Positions 1-9,750 of a stretch of 64,000 nucleotides of DNA are shown here, piece after piece (the first letter of the stretch is position 1; the number at the start of each line of letters is the position of its first letter). The notes under the pieces were generated by a model. It was not told the DNA's origin. It saw only the letters and a list, made by a program, of their open reading frames with translations, and searched no databases. Origin of the DNA: Corynespora cassiicola (taxonomy: Eukaryota; Ascomycota; Dothideomycetes; Pleosporales; Corynesporascaceae). The stretch covers positions 3,410,001-3,474,000 of the forward strand of contig JAEUWY010000006.1 in the NCBI GenBank assembly GCA_022059125.1. The letters run 5' to 3'. The translations under genes and the position numbers were made by a program.

Positions 1-1677
1 GTAGGCGTTCCAGTTCAGGGAACTGAACTGCTTGATGACACGCTGCGAGTTGGGGCCACCATAAGGATCCAGCATCAGAGGGTACTTCTTGCTAGGGTCG
101 AAATTGGGGGGCAGGCGCAGCATGGCGTTCAGCTTGTAGCCAGAGGGGTGGTCGAGTTCAATATAGGAAATGTTTGGCAGATTGTACGTCTGCAGCGTGT
201 CATATAGAGCTTTGTTATCAACGATGGTACGGATCGGAGTGGTGGAGTTGACAGAGTACAGCTCTTGGTAGGGAACATCGGGACCAGCGTAACGAAGAAC
301 ATAGTAGGTTCCACCAGAGGAAAATGAGGCTGTCCAAACAGCAGGGACGCTTTCGTCGACAAGAGCAGTCTTCTTCAAGGTCTTGTAGGAGACAGAGTAC
401 AGATGACGCTCGGTGGAGTGCTGCTCGGAAGAGGTATAGTAGATGAGGCCGCGCTTGGTATCAATCTTCAGGATGGAAGCAACCTCCCACTCGCCAGATG
501 TAAGGGCGATGGGCTCGCCACCAGCAACAGGGAAGAGATAGAGGTGATTCCAGCCGCTCACATCCGAGAGATCGAGGTAGTAGTCCGAGCTGCTAGAGTT
601 TCCGTAGGTGGCGTTCGAGCTGTCAACAGCGCCAAGGTAGGTCAGGGCAAGATAGTTCTCGAGCCAGCCATCGGAACCGTCACGCTCACGAACCACAGAT
701 GAGGATCCGGCTTCAACGTCTACTACAACGAGCTTCTCGTTGTCTTGAACCCGGTTGTACGCACGATAGAGGACCTTGCTGTGCTCCTCGGTGACCCAGG
801 CGACCTCGCCAACCACGAGGTCATCTTCTGGCCAGGCCTCAATAGGAATGTTGGTAACTTCAAGAGCATCCACGTCAAGCAGGTTAAACTGGACCGTAGG
901 GTTCTTGGTTCCAACCTTGGGGTATCGCAGCTCGAGCTCACGGGGGTAGGGAGGAGCAATGTCCTCGCCATCCATGAAGTATTGAACGCGGTATGTCTCG
1001 ACGCCAGTCTCGTTGAAGCTCAGGAAAGCAATGTACTTTCCGTCAGGCGAGTACCAAAGGGTGTAGCGATCACCAAAAATCTCCTCCTCATAGACCCAGT
1101 CTGGTACAGCATTGAACCAGTCCGCATTGCCGTTGTCGGTGACTTGGGAGATTTCTCCCTCGTTCCAAATGAACAAATCGTTATTCTGCACGAATGCGAT
1201 CTGCGACGAAGACACAGGGTTCCACTCGGCGTATTGGATATCGCCTGAAGAGGTGGAGAGAAGGGATTGGACCTCTCCTGACTCGACATCCTGGATCAAG
1301 TAATCGGCAAAGTACGAGTGGCGGTATTGCTTGGTGTAGTTGACAGCCCAGAGGACGCGGCTCGCGTCGGGCGAAATCCAGTAGTCCCAGTAATCGGCCG
1401 GCACCTTGTCGGCGGACAGGAAAGTGGACGAATCTCCGGTGGCGATATTCTCAAAAATAAAAGAGCCGTCTTCGCCGGTGAAGATGTAGTCGCCATCAGA
1501 GCCAGTGCCAACCCAGCTCAGGGCACGGGTGGAGGGGACCAAAGCGCCAGGGGCATCGGTGGTGATGTTGTAGGTCAGGAGCTTGGTTCCGTTTCCCTTG
1601 GGCGGGCGGGGGAAGCGGGGAGGCTCAATAGCCTGAATGAGCGGAAGGCTCGCCAACAACCAAGTAAGAGAGCGCAT
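1..1677 (-). CDS. dpp4: Secreted dipeptidyl peptidase IV, N-terminal part (cut by left edge)
   Basis: A 559-codon uninterrupted reading frame starts at the ATG at 1677 and leaves the window at base 1, so only the N-terminal part is present. The product begins with a signal peptide (MRSLTWLLASLPLIQA), which points to the secreted enzyme rather than the membrane-anchored vacuolar DapB type. The middle reads as the beta-propeller of family S9B peptidases (for example VGEVAWVTEEHSKVLYRAYN). The last visible residues (LMLDPYGGPNSQRV) are the start of the alpha/beta-hydrolase domain. The catalytic Ser, Asp and His lie beyond the edge and cannot be checked. Family members remove X-Pro or X-Ala dipeptides from peptide N-termini outside the cell. 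No intron is seen in the visible part. Confidence 0.93.
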   Translation of the reverse strand, partial: MRSLTWLLASLPLIQAIEPPRFPRPPKGNGTKLLTYNITTDAPGALVPSTRALSWVGTGSDGDYIFTGEDGSFIFENIATGDSSTFLSADKVPADYWDYWISPDASRVLWAVNYTKQYRHSYFADYLIQDVESGEVQSLLSTSSGDIQYAEWNPVSSSQIAFVQNNDLFIWNEGEISQVTDNGNADWFNAVPDWVYEEEIFGDRYTLWYSPDGKYIAFLSFNETGVETYRVQYFMDGEDIAPPYPRELELRYPKVGTKNPTVQFNLLDVDALEVTNIPIEAWPEDDLVVGEVAWVTEEHSKVLYRAYNRVQDNEKLVVVDVEAGSSSVVRERDGSDGWLENYLALTYLGAVDSSNATYGNSSSSDYYLDLSDVSGWNHLYLFPVAGGEPIALTSGEWEVASILKIDTKRGLIYYTSSEQHSTERHLYSVSYKTLKKTALVDESVPAVWTASFSSGGTYYVLRYAGPDVPYQELYSVNSTTPIRTIVDNKALYDTLQTYNLPNISYIELDHPSGYKLNAMLRLPPNFDPSKKYPLMLDPYGGPNSQRVIKQFSSLNWNAY

Positions 1678-2362
1678 TCTGGCGGGACCAGTGGCAATAT
1701 GTGCTGTATTTGCAGACGGATCAGACGACCAAAGATGGCTGAGAGTCCTCGCGTCGGTGTAGCAAACCGAGGGTCTTGGGATGTTCCTCTGCACCAGGCT
1801 TCCCACTTGAGGACCCAATGGAAACGAAGGTAGTAGAGGGAGGACAACAGAGTGTTCTCGGAGCTCCTGGCGATGGCACAGGGGAGAATGAGCTCCTAAA
1901 TAGTCGCGATAGTCACATTGCTGTGATTGGCACGCGCATTCGAGCTGCCCATTCGAGCAGGTGGATAAGAGAGCCAAGCAAACGACATTTTTGCCAAGCA
2001 ACCTTCAAGCACCGCGCGCCCGGTTAAACATGGGTGATGGGCGGAGACGCCTCGTACGGGGCTAATTGGCGAACAGCGCGAGAGACCTGATGGGAAGGAG
2101 GCAATTTTGATGGATCGGGTGCATGATAGATGATGGCGTGGAGGCGGCCTGGATCTTTGCCTCTCTGCCAGGTACGACAGAGGCTCGGCTGCTGTGCTCC
2201 CGTTATCTTATCACCACGGGGGCACAGCGCCAGGATCCGCGCGAGGGATCAATCTGCAGACCGGAACCTTGGAGACACGGCCGCAGAGGCTGTATCTGTC
2301 CAAAACCTGGACCACGCCCACTGTGCATCGTTTCGGGGGGTTGAGGTTGCTGTTGGTGTGCG

Positions 2363-2372
2363 ATCACGTGAT
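2363..2372. promoter_or_regulatory. Palindromic E-box ATCACGTGAT
   Basis: Perfect 10-bp palindrome with a CACGTG core, the type bound by bHLH and Cbf1-like factors. It sits about 690 bp upstream of the dpp4 start and 500 bp upstream of the F-box-like gene. Function is inferred from motif identity only. Confidence 0.4.
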
Positions 2373-2557
2373 GCTCCCATCTCATCCCCCGGCCCCGCAC
2401 TCCCGGATCATCGCACCACCTAGGCACCGGTTTGCGAGCATATGGGCTAAAATAACAAACACTAGGTTGCAGAATAAATCCCCAAATCTTTCTTCTCCTG
2501 TTGCAGCTTATGTGTCGTCCCGCAATGTCGCCCTCCACCTAAGGTTCCCTTGGATTA

Positions 2558-2565
2558 TGACGTCA
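2558..2565. promoter_or_regulatory. Perfect CRE site TGACGTCA
   Basis: Canonical 8-bp palindromic ATF/CREB element, about 305 bp upstream of the F-box-like gene start and 880 bp upstream of dpp4. Fungal AtfA/Atf1-type bZIP stress regulators bind this sequence. Use in vivo is not shown by sequence alone. Confidence 0.4.
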
Positions 2566-2870
2566 GCGTAGCTAATGTGACTGAAGTCGAGTGCAATGGA
2601 ACATGATTATTCCACAGACAGTCATCAATTCCAATTATTGCTATATTAACAAACCCACAATGGGCATTGGAAGCAGATCAATCACAGACTGGCTTTTTGG
2701 GTATTAAAGCTCGCCACTCCAGCTGCCAGCTCCGAGCTTCTCCAGCACAGCTGCAACAACCCCCAGCGCACAACCAAAGAGCGACCTTGGGTTTCTCAAG
2801 CTACCCACAACCCCCACATACGACCCCGATTCGGCCGCTTAGGGACGACATTGCCATCATCAAAGTGCAC

Positions 2871-3601
2871 ATGGAGCTGAATCAAGAAACCACCCCATTG
2901 CAGTCTCTTTTTCTCAAACTGCCAGGAGAATTGCGTAACAAAATATATATTCTCCGATCTTAGTATACGATGGAGACATCCTTCATGTAGATGGTCACAA
3001 ACCTTGGATTAGCACCCTCGAGGGCCTAGAAACGTTGCGTCATATCAAGCTCACCCTTACAAATCTATGCCTAACAAACAAAATGGTTCGGGACGAGGCA
3101 CAATCTTTTTTCTTCGGCAACAACAAATTCACTGCAGGTATACGCAGCGACGATGGCATTAGCAAATTCGTAGAGATGATTGGAAGTCATGGAAGAAGGA
3201 ACATCAAGAACTTTGAGATCATGCCAATGTTCAACACCAAACATGAACCCTGTAAAGAGCCGCAGTATAAAGACATTGAAAGATTGAACAACCTGAGGGT
3301 CTTGAAAATCGCATTTCCAGTCGAAAATATTTTGAAGGACTTGAAGGACACGGAGTACAGGCTTGCCAGAAAAGTAGGGGCGCCAATATCTTTCGACACC
3401 TCCCGATTCTGTCATCATCTCGTTCATTTGAGAAGTTTAGAGGAGCTCCGAGTTTATCTCCTCTACTCTCTACGAGGCACTCTGTATACTCTTCCTGCTT
3501 CTTACAATTTTCCCATCAAGGAATTAAAGGAAGTCCTCGCTGCAGCCTTGTGTAATAAGGAGAGACAAGTTAAAGTTACTGTAATCGATCTCTTTTCGTA
3601 G
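2871..3601 (+). pseudogene. F-box-like/2EXR-type protein with an internal frameshift
   Basis: The frame opens with ATG at 2871 (MELNQETTPLQSLFLKLPGE) and carries the F-box-like core LPGELRNKIY typical of large fungal families. After the TAT codon at 2946-2948 it runs into a stop at 2961. A second frame, open from about 2939, continues in the same style (SPILVYDGDILHVDGHKPW) to a stop at 3601. The switch lies in an AT dinucleotide run (2943-2950). Removing one AT would fuse the frames at RNKIY-SPIL. A 56-bp intron (2935-2990) would also restore frame, but it would delete the F-box signature and has a weak donor, so I prefer a true or artefactual frameshift. F-box proteins usually link substrates to SCF ubiquitin ligases; the partner is unknown. 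Confidence 0.6.
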
Positions 3602-3933
3602 AAACTCCTAGTCATAAATACTTCGCGTTGGTACACGAGGTCTATTAGGAGCTAGCCAGCCACCCTATTCAAGTACAATCTATATAAAATTAAGAAGATC
3701 TAGAAAAAATTCAAAAGACGATTCTGTGGTAGTTTTAAGTGAAGAATCTAATCATTATGTTCTTTACTTCATTCTCAGAATTTGAGTGAAGGCTAAGTGA
3801 GAGTGAATCTGTACTGAAAACGGTAGATCTGCTCTTTCACTCACGAAGCTCAGGACGTTACTAATCAAACCTCACAAAGGCTTCTCTAATCGGACTCTAG
3901 CAAGAAATCCACAAAACATCAGCCTAGCTCACA
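3602..3933. other. AT-rich spacer
   Basis: 332 bp without a gene. It is rich in TA, CTA and TTAG words, reminiscent of RIP-mutated sequence, but no transposon remnant is recognisable. Confidence 0.4.
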
Positions 3934-4901
3934 ATGAATGACTCTAGCAGTCTACGCCCAGTGAACCTGGCCGAGCGTCTCACCAAAGCCGAGTATGAGA
4001 AAGAAACCCTTGCAACCCTGAAATACCGCCTCGGCTTCAGAGGACTCATCCGCCAAGGCAACAAGCAAGAAATCGTCCACAGACTAGTCAAGGACGACGA
4101 GAAATACTATTCACAGTCCAGAAAAGCCTCATCTACTGTTAGCGCCGATTCACCCAGTCCCCAGGAACAAACGGGGATGGGGCAGAGACACGCGTCTGCC
4201 TGTGCGCCACCAAACCAGCCTGGAAACCTCGAACCCAGGGCCAGCGCTGTGTTTGCTCCGCCCGCCGTCCGGCTCAAGCCCATGGAGCAATACAAGGCCA
4301 ATATTCCCACCACCGCGGAAGAGCGAAAGGACAACCACCGAGCCTGCGCCAAGGTGCACCAAGACATCTTGAACATGCTTCAAGTTTGCTACAAGATGGA
4401 TGACGATATCAAAGAATACATGCGCACGGAGGAAGCCGAAGCTGTGCTCTTGGAGGCTATCCGTATCCTTGAGACTGTGCTAATGGATCCGAATGCCTTC
4501 TTCCTGGCCGGGTTGCTCGTTGCGGATACGCTTGCCTGCTTGCAGTGGCTGAACAAGTACTGGGCGGGTGCTGTGAGTATTATGGTCGAAAAGGAGAAGG
4601 AGTTGCGGTATATTCATGGACATTCGAGTTGTTTATTGAGCAAATTTGCTGACTATAAGCTAGTGCGAGGTCTGAGAAGCATAAACAGGACAGAGTAGAT
4701 GCCGAGGGGGAATTTCATGAAGGTGGCGTTGATGGGGAGACACATGAGGGAAAGGAGACAGAAAAGAACAAAGGGGAGAACAAGGAAGACGAGGATTCAA
4801 ATGAGAGCGATGAAGATGATACAGAAGATGACAGGCAGGATAACGAGGAACAAAAGGAAAGTGGTGAAGAGAATGACGAGGAGGCAAATGAGGAAGAGTA
4901 A
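3934..4901 (+). CDS. SAP-like domain protein with long acidic C-terminal tail
   Basis: Exon 1 runs 3934-4572 (213 codons) and exon 2 4689-4901 (71 codons including stop), giving about 283 residues. The 116-bp intron has a strong GTGAGT donor, a GCTGAC branch-like site and an ACAG acceptor, and both junction phases are 0. Ignoring it would give a false early stop at 4698. Residues about 25-55 (LATLKYRLGFRGLIRQGNKQEIVHRL) fit the SAP helix-extension-helix pattern found in chromatin and nucleic-acid-binding proteins. A helical middle region follows. Exon 2 encodes an almost purely Glu/Asp/Lys tail (for example ESDEDDTEDDRQDNEEQKES), as in nuclear or histone-interacting proteins. Nuclear location is inferred. 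No orthologue is recognised. Confidence 0.65.
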
Positions 4902-4976
4902 AGTCCCAGACTCAATCTCTCCTATTAACTATTTCGAAACAAACTATATATTTGGAGAGAATCTAGGACAAAACAA

Positions 4977-5010
4977 CTATATATTTTCTCCTAAAAGGGA
5001 GAATATATAG
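4977..5010. repeat. AT-rich hairpin between convergent genes
   Basis: CTATATATTTTCTCCT pairs with AGGGAGAATATATAG across a short loop, with one bulge. It lies between the stop of the SAP-like gene and the 3' end of the minus-strand LRR gene, so it may serve 3'-end formation for both. A partial direct copy of its left arm (AACTATATATTT) occurs about 25 bp upstream, so a small mobile-element remnant is also possible. Confidence 0.5.
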
Positions 5011-5055
5011 CAACTTCAATTTGAAATATTTGACTTTCCCGGGACCTCGCTTGTT

Positions 5056-6744
5056 TCAGTCGGAGATATGTTCGAACGCGCTCATCACCTCAGCCAGCGT
5101 CTCATCATATTCATCCCAGAAACTGTCCAACTTTTTCAATCCCCGTCTTGCCAGTTCAACATCTCCGTTTCGATACACATAAACGATTTTTCCGACATCA
5201 CACTCATTCAACAGCCATCTTTTCTTCTCAGCCAAGATTTCATCATATGCAATATTATAGTTGCTGTGCAGAGGCGTCGTTGGACTGTGGGTGTACGGTG
5301 TCGACAGCGTAATAAAGGATGCGGTCGCTGGTGGTCACTGCTTGAAGCACCTGGTTCATCCCATTGTGGATGAGCGCGCTATATCCAAGGTTCAAATATA
5401 AAAGTTTGGGAGCCAGCTTGGATATCGCATACGCCGCTTCGTCGGTTATCCAGTTGAACCTCATTCCTAGATCGGGCGTTGCATAGCTTTGACCAACATC
5501 CAGAGTATATAGGGTTGGGTGATTTTGCAAGGCTTCGCAGAAAGCCGTGGCCCCGATGGTAGTCATACCGACTGACGACAGGATAAGTCGCGATAGTAAT
5601 TTACTCTTCCGGATGCCTAAAGCGAATTTTCCTTATTCCATCATCACCCATTGGATTGTTGCTGAGGTACAATGAATCAAGATTGCAATGCGGAGAGGTA
5701 AGAAAGCTTCCAATAGCCTCTGCACATAAAGACGAGACTCCTGTCGCGTTGAGATAAATGTGCTTGAGTAGAATCCTCCTTCCTGCATAGGCGGCGAGTT
5801 CTGAAAATAGTCGCGCCACACCCACATCCCCGAGCTCTGACTGGTCCATATCCAGAGTCCGCAGATTGGGTGTTTCGGTGATTAATCTGAATAAGTCTTT
5901 GGCAGCGTCTGGTCCCAAGGGATTTTTCTTCAACCAGATGCTTGTGACTTTGTTCGTTTCCATCCATTCATTCACGAGCAGCTTGAAAGAGAGTCCGTTG
6001 ATGCAGTGTCCCGCCAGATACAAGGTATCGATTTGATCGGGGTATTCCTTAAGATACTCGGCGATATGATGCGCTCCTTCGGGACCTATCATGTTATTTC
6101 CGAGCAAAACATTTTTAACAAAATCATTAACCCTCAGGCTTTCAAGGAGTGTCCCGATGTTTGCTGGGCCAAGAGCCATGCGTCCATCAGAATAGAGGAT
6201 ACCCATCTCAAACTCCAAAGTGCTTATTTGGTAATATGGTTTTTCTTTGATTTCGGCGCTCGTGATGGCCCAAGCGGTGTTTTCTCCGTGAGTTCCACCA
6301 AGAGAGATGTGTTCAAAAAACGGCTCCAGAGATTTCTGATCAGAAACGGTGACAGAATTTGGTTGACTCGGAGCCCCGTCGAGCGAAACAGGATCTGTCA
6401 AAGGGCTCGAAGGCCCTTGGTTTCTGATGAGATGCTCCATTTGGTGTTCTCGATTGCTTTTTTCGCCGTTAAAACGCCTTGGAACGGAGCCATACGAGTT
6501 CCTTCTCGTCTTGAATTATCTGACCAAGCAAAAACTTCAGAAATGTATGGGGTTGTTCCGGCATCTTCTTGGCCTTAAGAGCAGTGTCTTGATTTTCTGA
6601 CCGCCTGCGTAAACCCTCCACGGTAATTTCGTCTATTATCTCAGAAGCCTTCTCTACTTGGCTCCTTAGATACTCATTTTCTGCGAAGATACGCAGCTGT
6701 TCCTTCAGAATGTCCCATTCACCCATGTTTGTGGCAGAGGTCAT
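5056..6744 (-). pseudogene. Leucine-rich-repeat (ribonuclease-inhibitor type) gene, frame-broken
   Basis: Coding signal continues through three frames. A segment from ATG 6744 (MTSATNMGEWDILKEQLRIF) is charged and coiled-coil-like. The main segment 6440-5601 carries RI-type LRRs such as LDSLYLSNNPMGDDGIRKI, NVLLGNNMIGPEGAHHIAEYL and LRTLDMDQSELGDVGVARLF. It breaks near 5620, and the next frame (SRLILSSVGMTTIGATAFCEAL) resumes. Joining them by a one-base shift gives exactly a 28-residue repeat, which argues for a real indel rather than an intron. A second break near 5270 leads to a third frame ending at TGA 5056-5058 (ending MSAFEHISD). The first junction (6494-6433) could instead be a 61-bp intron (GTATGG...GGAG). 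RI-type LRRs are protein-binding scaffolds. The gene is probably decaying, unless the assembly has indel errors. Confidence 0.6.
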
Positions 6745-7880
6745 CTTGAAAACTCTTGAAAGATTTTGAAAGATTTTGAATCATGAATCTATTAGATTAA
6801 TTCATTTTTGGCGATTTAAATAATTCTGTGAGGATTGAGTCATAAAATCAAGTCCTGGGCTGTTACAGGGTACTGGTCGCTCATGTTGAGCCGGTACCCC
6901 AGCTTCACCGTTGCGAGACCCGCCTTCCAAGAAGAAATTTATTGAACACCAAAAATGGCTTGTCTCGATCCATACTTTAACACAAAATCACCTTTTTAAA
7001 TAATGTTTTGTCGTTTCTATTTGCGCAAGAGGAAAATACTGTGACTGAAGGTGCCAAATCCAGCTCTATTGTTAATTAAGACGCTATTGTGCAAGTTTGG
7101 ACCTCATAACCGAAAGAAATATCATAAATGATCGAATTTGGTCAAGGAGTGAGATTTCTTGATCAGCCATTGGATATTACAACAGACTAAAGGGAATAAT
7201 AGGCCTGAGAAGCTAGGCTTTTGATATTCGTAGCCCCTTCTTTTAATATCACTTAAAAGTTCTACGCATCTGTCAGTCAACTATCCATTTCGATTGTGTG
7301 AGGAGCGCTATAGAACATGTAGCTTTTTTTTTTTACTAATGTTTCAAAGAGCCGTTGTCAGTAACATGAGGATTATCTTGGCACTTGACGATATCTCACC
7401 TCAGCCACTCTGGGAACAGCTAGGCATGGATACGACTCTTATGAGACACCAAATTATAATCTTTTAAGGCTCTTGTGTGCGCGGAAATATGCTTACAAGA
7501 TGTATCGTTTTCTACAAAGCCTGCGTGCCATACTATGAAAGCTTAATAATCCATTCATGAAAAATCGCGCAAGCTTTGGGGCTGGATGTGCGCATATCAT
7601 AGAATGGGTGCACACAATTGATAAAGCAATAATCCTGATAGATCATCCCCGAGTGTGATGCGGCAAGGCTTTTCATGCAGAGTGTAATCGCTCGGACATA
7701 TAAACAGGCCTGTAGCTGACGTGTCGCTCGCTTCGATTGTGGCGGTGGCTGTGCTGCACCCGTCTCTAAGCGATCACTCACTGTCAGGCATCCATTCTTC
7801 GTCTCAATTTCAGCTTAAGGTGTTCATTGAACAGCTGATACAAGTATCCACACACTATTCACCCAATCATCCGATACGAG
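6745..7880. other. Intergenic, AT-rich, upstream of the HET genes
   Basis: 1.1 kb with no supported gene. It contains a small tandem duplication of GAAAGATTTT near 6755-6778 and an 11-base T run (7324-7334). It must hold the promoter of the HET gene at 7881. Confidence 0.5.
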
Positions 7881-9704
7881 ATGGAGGAATTCCAATACGA
7901 CCCACTTGATCTCGGTCGGCGGTCCATTCGAATCTTACGCCTTTTTGCAGGGAGCAGGTCGTACATCGAGTGCGAGATATTCGAAGCCAGGCTTTTCCAG
8001 GAAGATTCCGTACCCTTTGAAGCATTATCGTACGTCTGGGGAAGCTTGGAAAAGTCTTATAGTATTCAACTTAACGGTAAACGCCTTGCTGTCACGAAAA
8101 ATCTGTACGTTGCGTTGCAACATATGCGCTTTAAGAAGAAAGACAGAATACTTTGGATTGATGCCATCTGTATCGATCAAAGTAACGCAAAAGAGAGAGG
8201 CCATCAGGTGCAACAGATGGGGGATATATTTTCTCACGCAGAGCAGGTTATATTCTGGTTGGGCCACAGTACGTTAGATGTGGGTCTACTTATGGCTGCA
8301 TTAAAACGACTAGAGAGAAGCTCGCATGAAAATTTCTGTAATGGCTGGCTTCTTTCTGACAAGCGCTGGCTACAGCTCTGGTCAGAGACACAATTTCCTC
8401 TTACCGAGGTTGTCAGTATGAGGATGAGACAAGGCTTACAAGAATTGTTCCAAAGACCTTGGTTCACGAGAGTCTGGATACTTCAAGAGGTGGCCAAGGC
8501 GAAACGAGCTGTCGTCTGCGCAGGCAACGAGATGGTAGGCTCCCGGATTTTTACCCTTGCGCCAACGCTTGTCAACGTCCACCCGGATATGCATTGCCAG
8601 GCTGTATTGGATATTATGCCGGGTCAATCAAGGCGTTCCTCATGGTGGAGCGAAAAACGCAACTTGTGTACTCTCCTCCAGAAATTCCCTCGTAGCCGTG
8701 CCAGCGATTCCCGAGACAGAATTTTTGCCCTCATTGGCATAGCTTCTGACGGCGAGGAGAACCATTTGTTGAAGCCAGACTATACGAAACCAGTCGAAGA
8801 ACTCATTCGCGATGCTGGACTATTCTTCTTCGGCAAGGTTCTCCGACCATATCGTACAATGCATAGGTTCATGGCGGAGTTGCCCAACATGGCTATGGTG
8901 ACGATTCTAATAATCGCAAGCAAAGGGAATCCAAGAGAGATGATGTATTTCCTTGATCATCAGGACAAGAGCTTTACTATCAGTCCAGATTGTTTCAAAG
9001 CAGCGGCAGAAAATGAAATTCATGGGGTGGAAATCATGAAGATTCTGTACGCGCACAGCGGGGTCCATGTTGATGGTGGGCCTATTACGGCTGCGATATA
9101 CAATCTTGGATGCGGATCGGAACTGCTACGATTATTCATCACTCTTTCCAGCCCTGAAGTCAAGAAGAAGATAGCAGAAGAGCTAGTCCAGATCTCAGAT
9201 TACGCTCCTGACCTATGCGTAAGACATGGAATCTTCCTGAGAGACTGCGACGCCGAGATTTATCAACTAATGAAGGCTGCGTACGTACAGCATTTGAGAG
9301 TCAAAATCATTGATAAAGAGCGATGGTCTTTTCTTCGACCCGATGAACCATTACGTACTCCTTTGCATTTAATTGAACGGCCCTTTCATTGTGTTCTCAG
9401 CTGGTTCGGGCATATAGACTCTGATCAGGCGGATGTCAGGAAGTTGGTTCGATTCCTAGGCCTTTCATGCCTTTTTTGTTTGTTTAGGGCATGGGGTGCA
9501 CTTTTGTGGATTGCTTTATTTGTGTACCTCATTCGTGGGCATGATTCCTCTCTTGAGAGGAGATATATTCAGAAGAAATTACTAGAAAGTCGAGACCGTC
9601 CATGCGGAGGAGAATGGAGCTTGCCTTTTCGCGAACATGCGCAGCTCAGGGCACAGATGCGCACATTATGGACCGCGCGGAGCACTACCCAGGCACCAGC
9701 GTAA
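7881..9704 (+). CDS. HET-domain (heterokaryon incompatibility) protein with C-terminal hydrophobic segment
   Basis: Single-exon frame of 607 residues from ATG 7881. The N-terminal half holds the HET domain in order: FEALSYVWG (about 51-59), ILWIDAICIDQSN (about 92-104), a VIFWLGHS motif, and RPWFTRVWILQEV (about 192-204). These are the hallmark blocks of the fungal HET family, whose TIR-like domains trigger cell death when incompatible hyphae fuse. Near the C-terminus, residues about 525-551 (FLGLSCLFCLFRAWGALLWI...) form one strongly hydrophobic stretch that could be a membrane anchor, unusual for this family. A second HET gene starts 46 bp after the stop. The partner in any incompatibility reaction is unknown. 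HET assignment is firm; role in allorecognition is inferred. Confidence 0.9.
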   Translation: MEEFQYDPLDLGRRSIRILRLFAGSRSYIECEIFEARLFQEDSVPFEALSYVWGSLEKSYSIQLNGKRLAVTKNLYVALQHMRFKKKDRILWIDAICIDQSNAKERGHQVQQMGDIFSHAEQVIFWLGHSTLDVGLLMAALKRLERSSHENFCNGWLLSDKRWLQLWSETQFPLTEVVSMRMRQGLQELFQRPWFTRVWILQEVAKAKRAVVCAGNEMVGSRIFTLAPTLVNVHPDMHCQAVLDIMPGQSRRSSWWSEKRNLCTLLQKFPRSRASDSRDRIFALIGIASDGEENHLLKPDYTKPVEELIRDAGLFFFGKVLRPYRTMHRFMAELPNMAMVTILIIASKGNPREMMYFLDHQDKSFTISPDCFKAAAENEIHGVEIMKILYAHSGVHVDGGPITAAIYNLGCGSELLRLFITLSSPEVKKKIAEELVQISDYAPDLCVRHGIFLRDCDAEIYQLMKAAYVQHLRVKIIDKERWSFLRPDEPLRTPLHLIERPFHCVLSWFGHIDSDQADVRKLVRFLGLSCLFCLFRAWGALLWIALFVYLIRGHDSSLERRYIQKKLLESRDRPCGGEWSLPFREHAQLRAQMRTLWTARSTTQAPA

Positions 9705-9750
9705 CGCTCGTATTTCCGTCGTCCAACCTCCCCGCCGACATCATTTCATC

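Larger units (their letters stand above)
1678..2870. other. Intergenic, 1.2 kb, with CRE and E-box sites
   Basis: No reading frame here looks like a gene. It is the promoter side of the dipeptidyl peptidase gene (minus) and of the F-box-like gene (plus). Two palindromic transcription-factor sites are listed separately. Confidence 0.6.

Noticed and set aside
4655..4700. Apparent frameshift in the SAP-like gene
   Set aside because: A strong intron (GTGAGT donor at 4573, GCTGAC branch, ACAG at 4688) restores phase exactly, so no indel is needed.
9637..9750. Upstream start or fusion of the second HET gene with the first
   Set aside because: The extension has no ATG and its translation is Arg/His-rich without HET features; ATG 9751 fits the family start.
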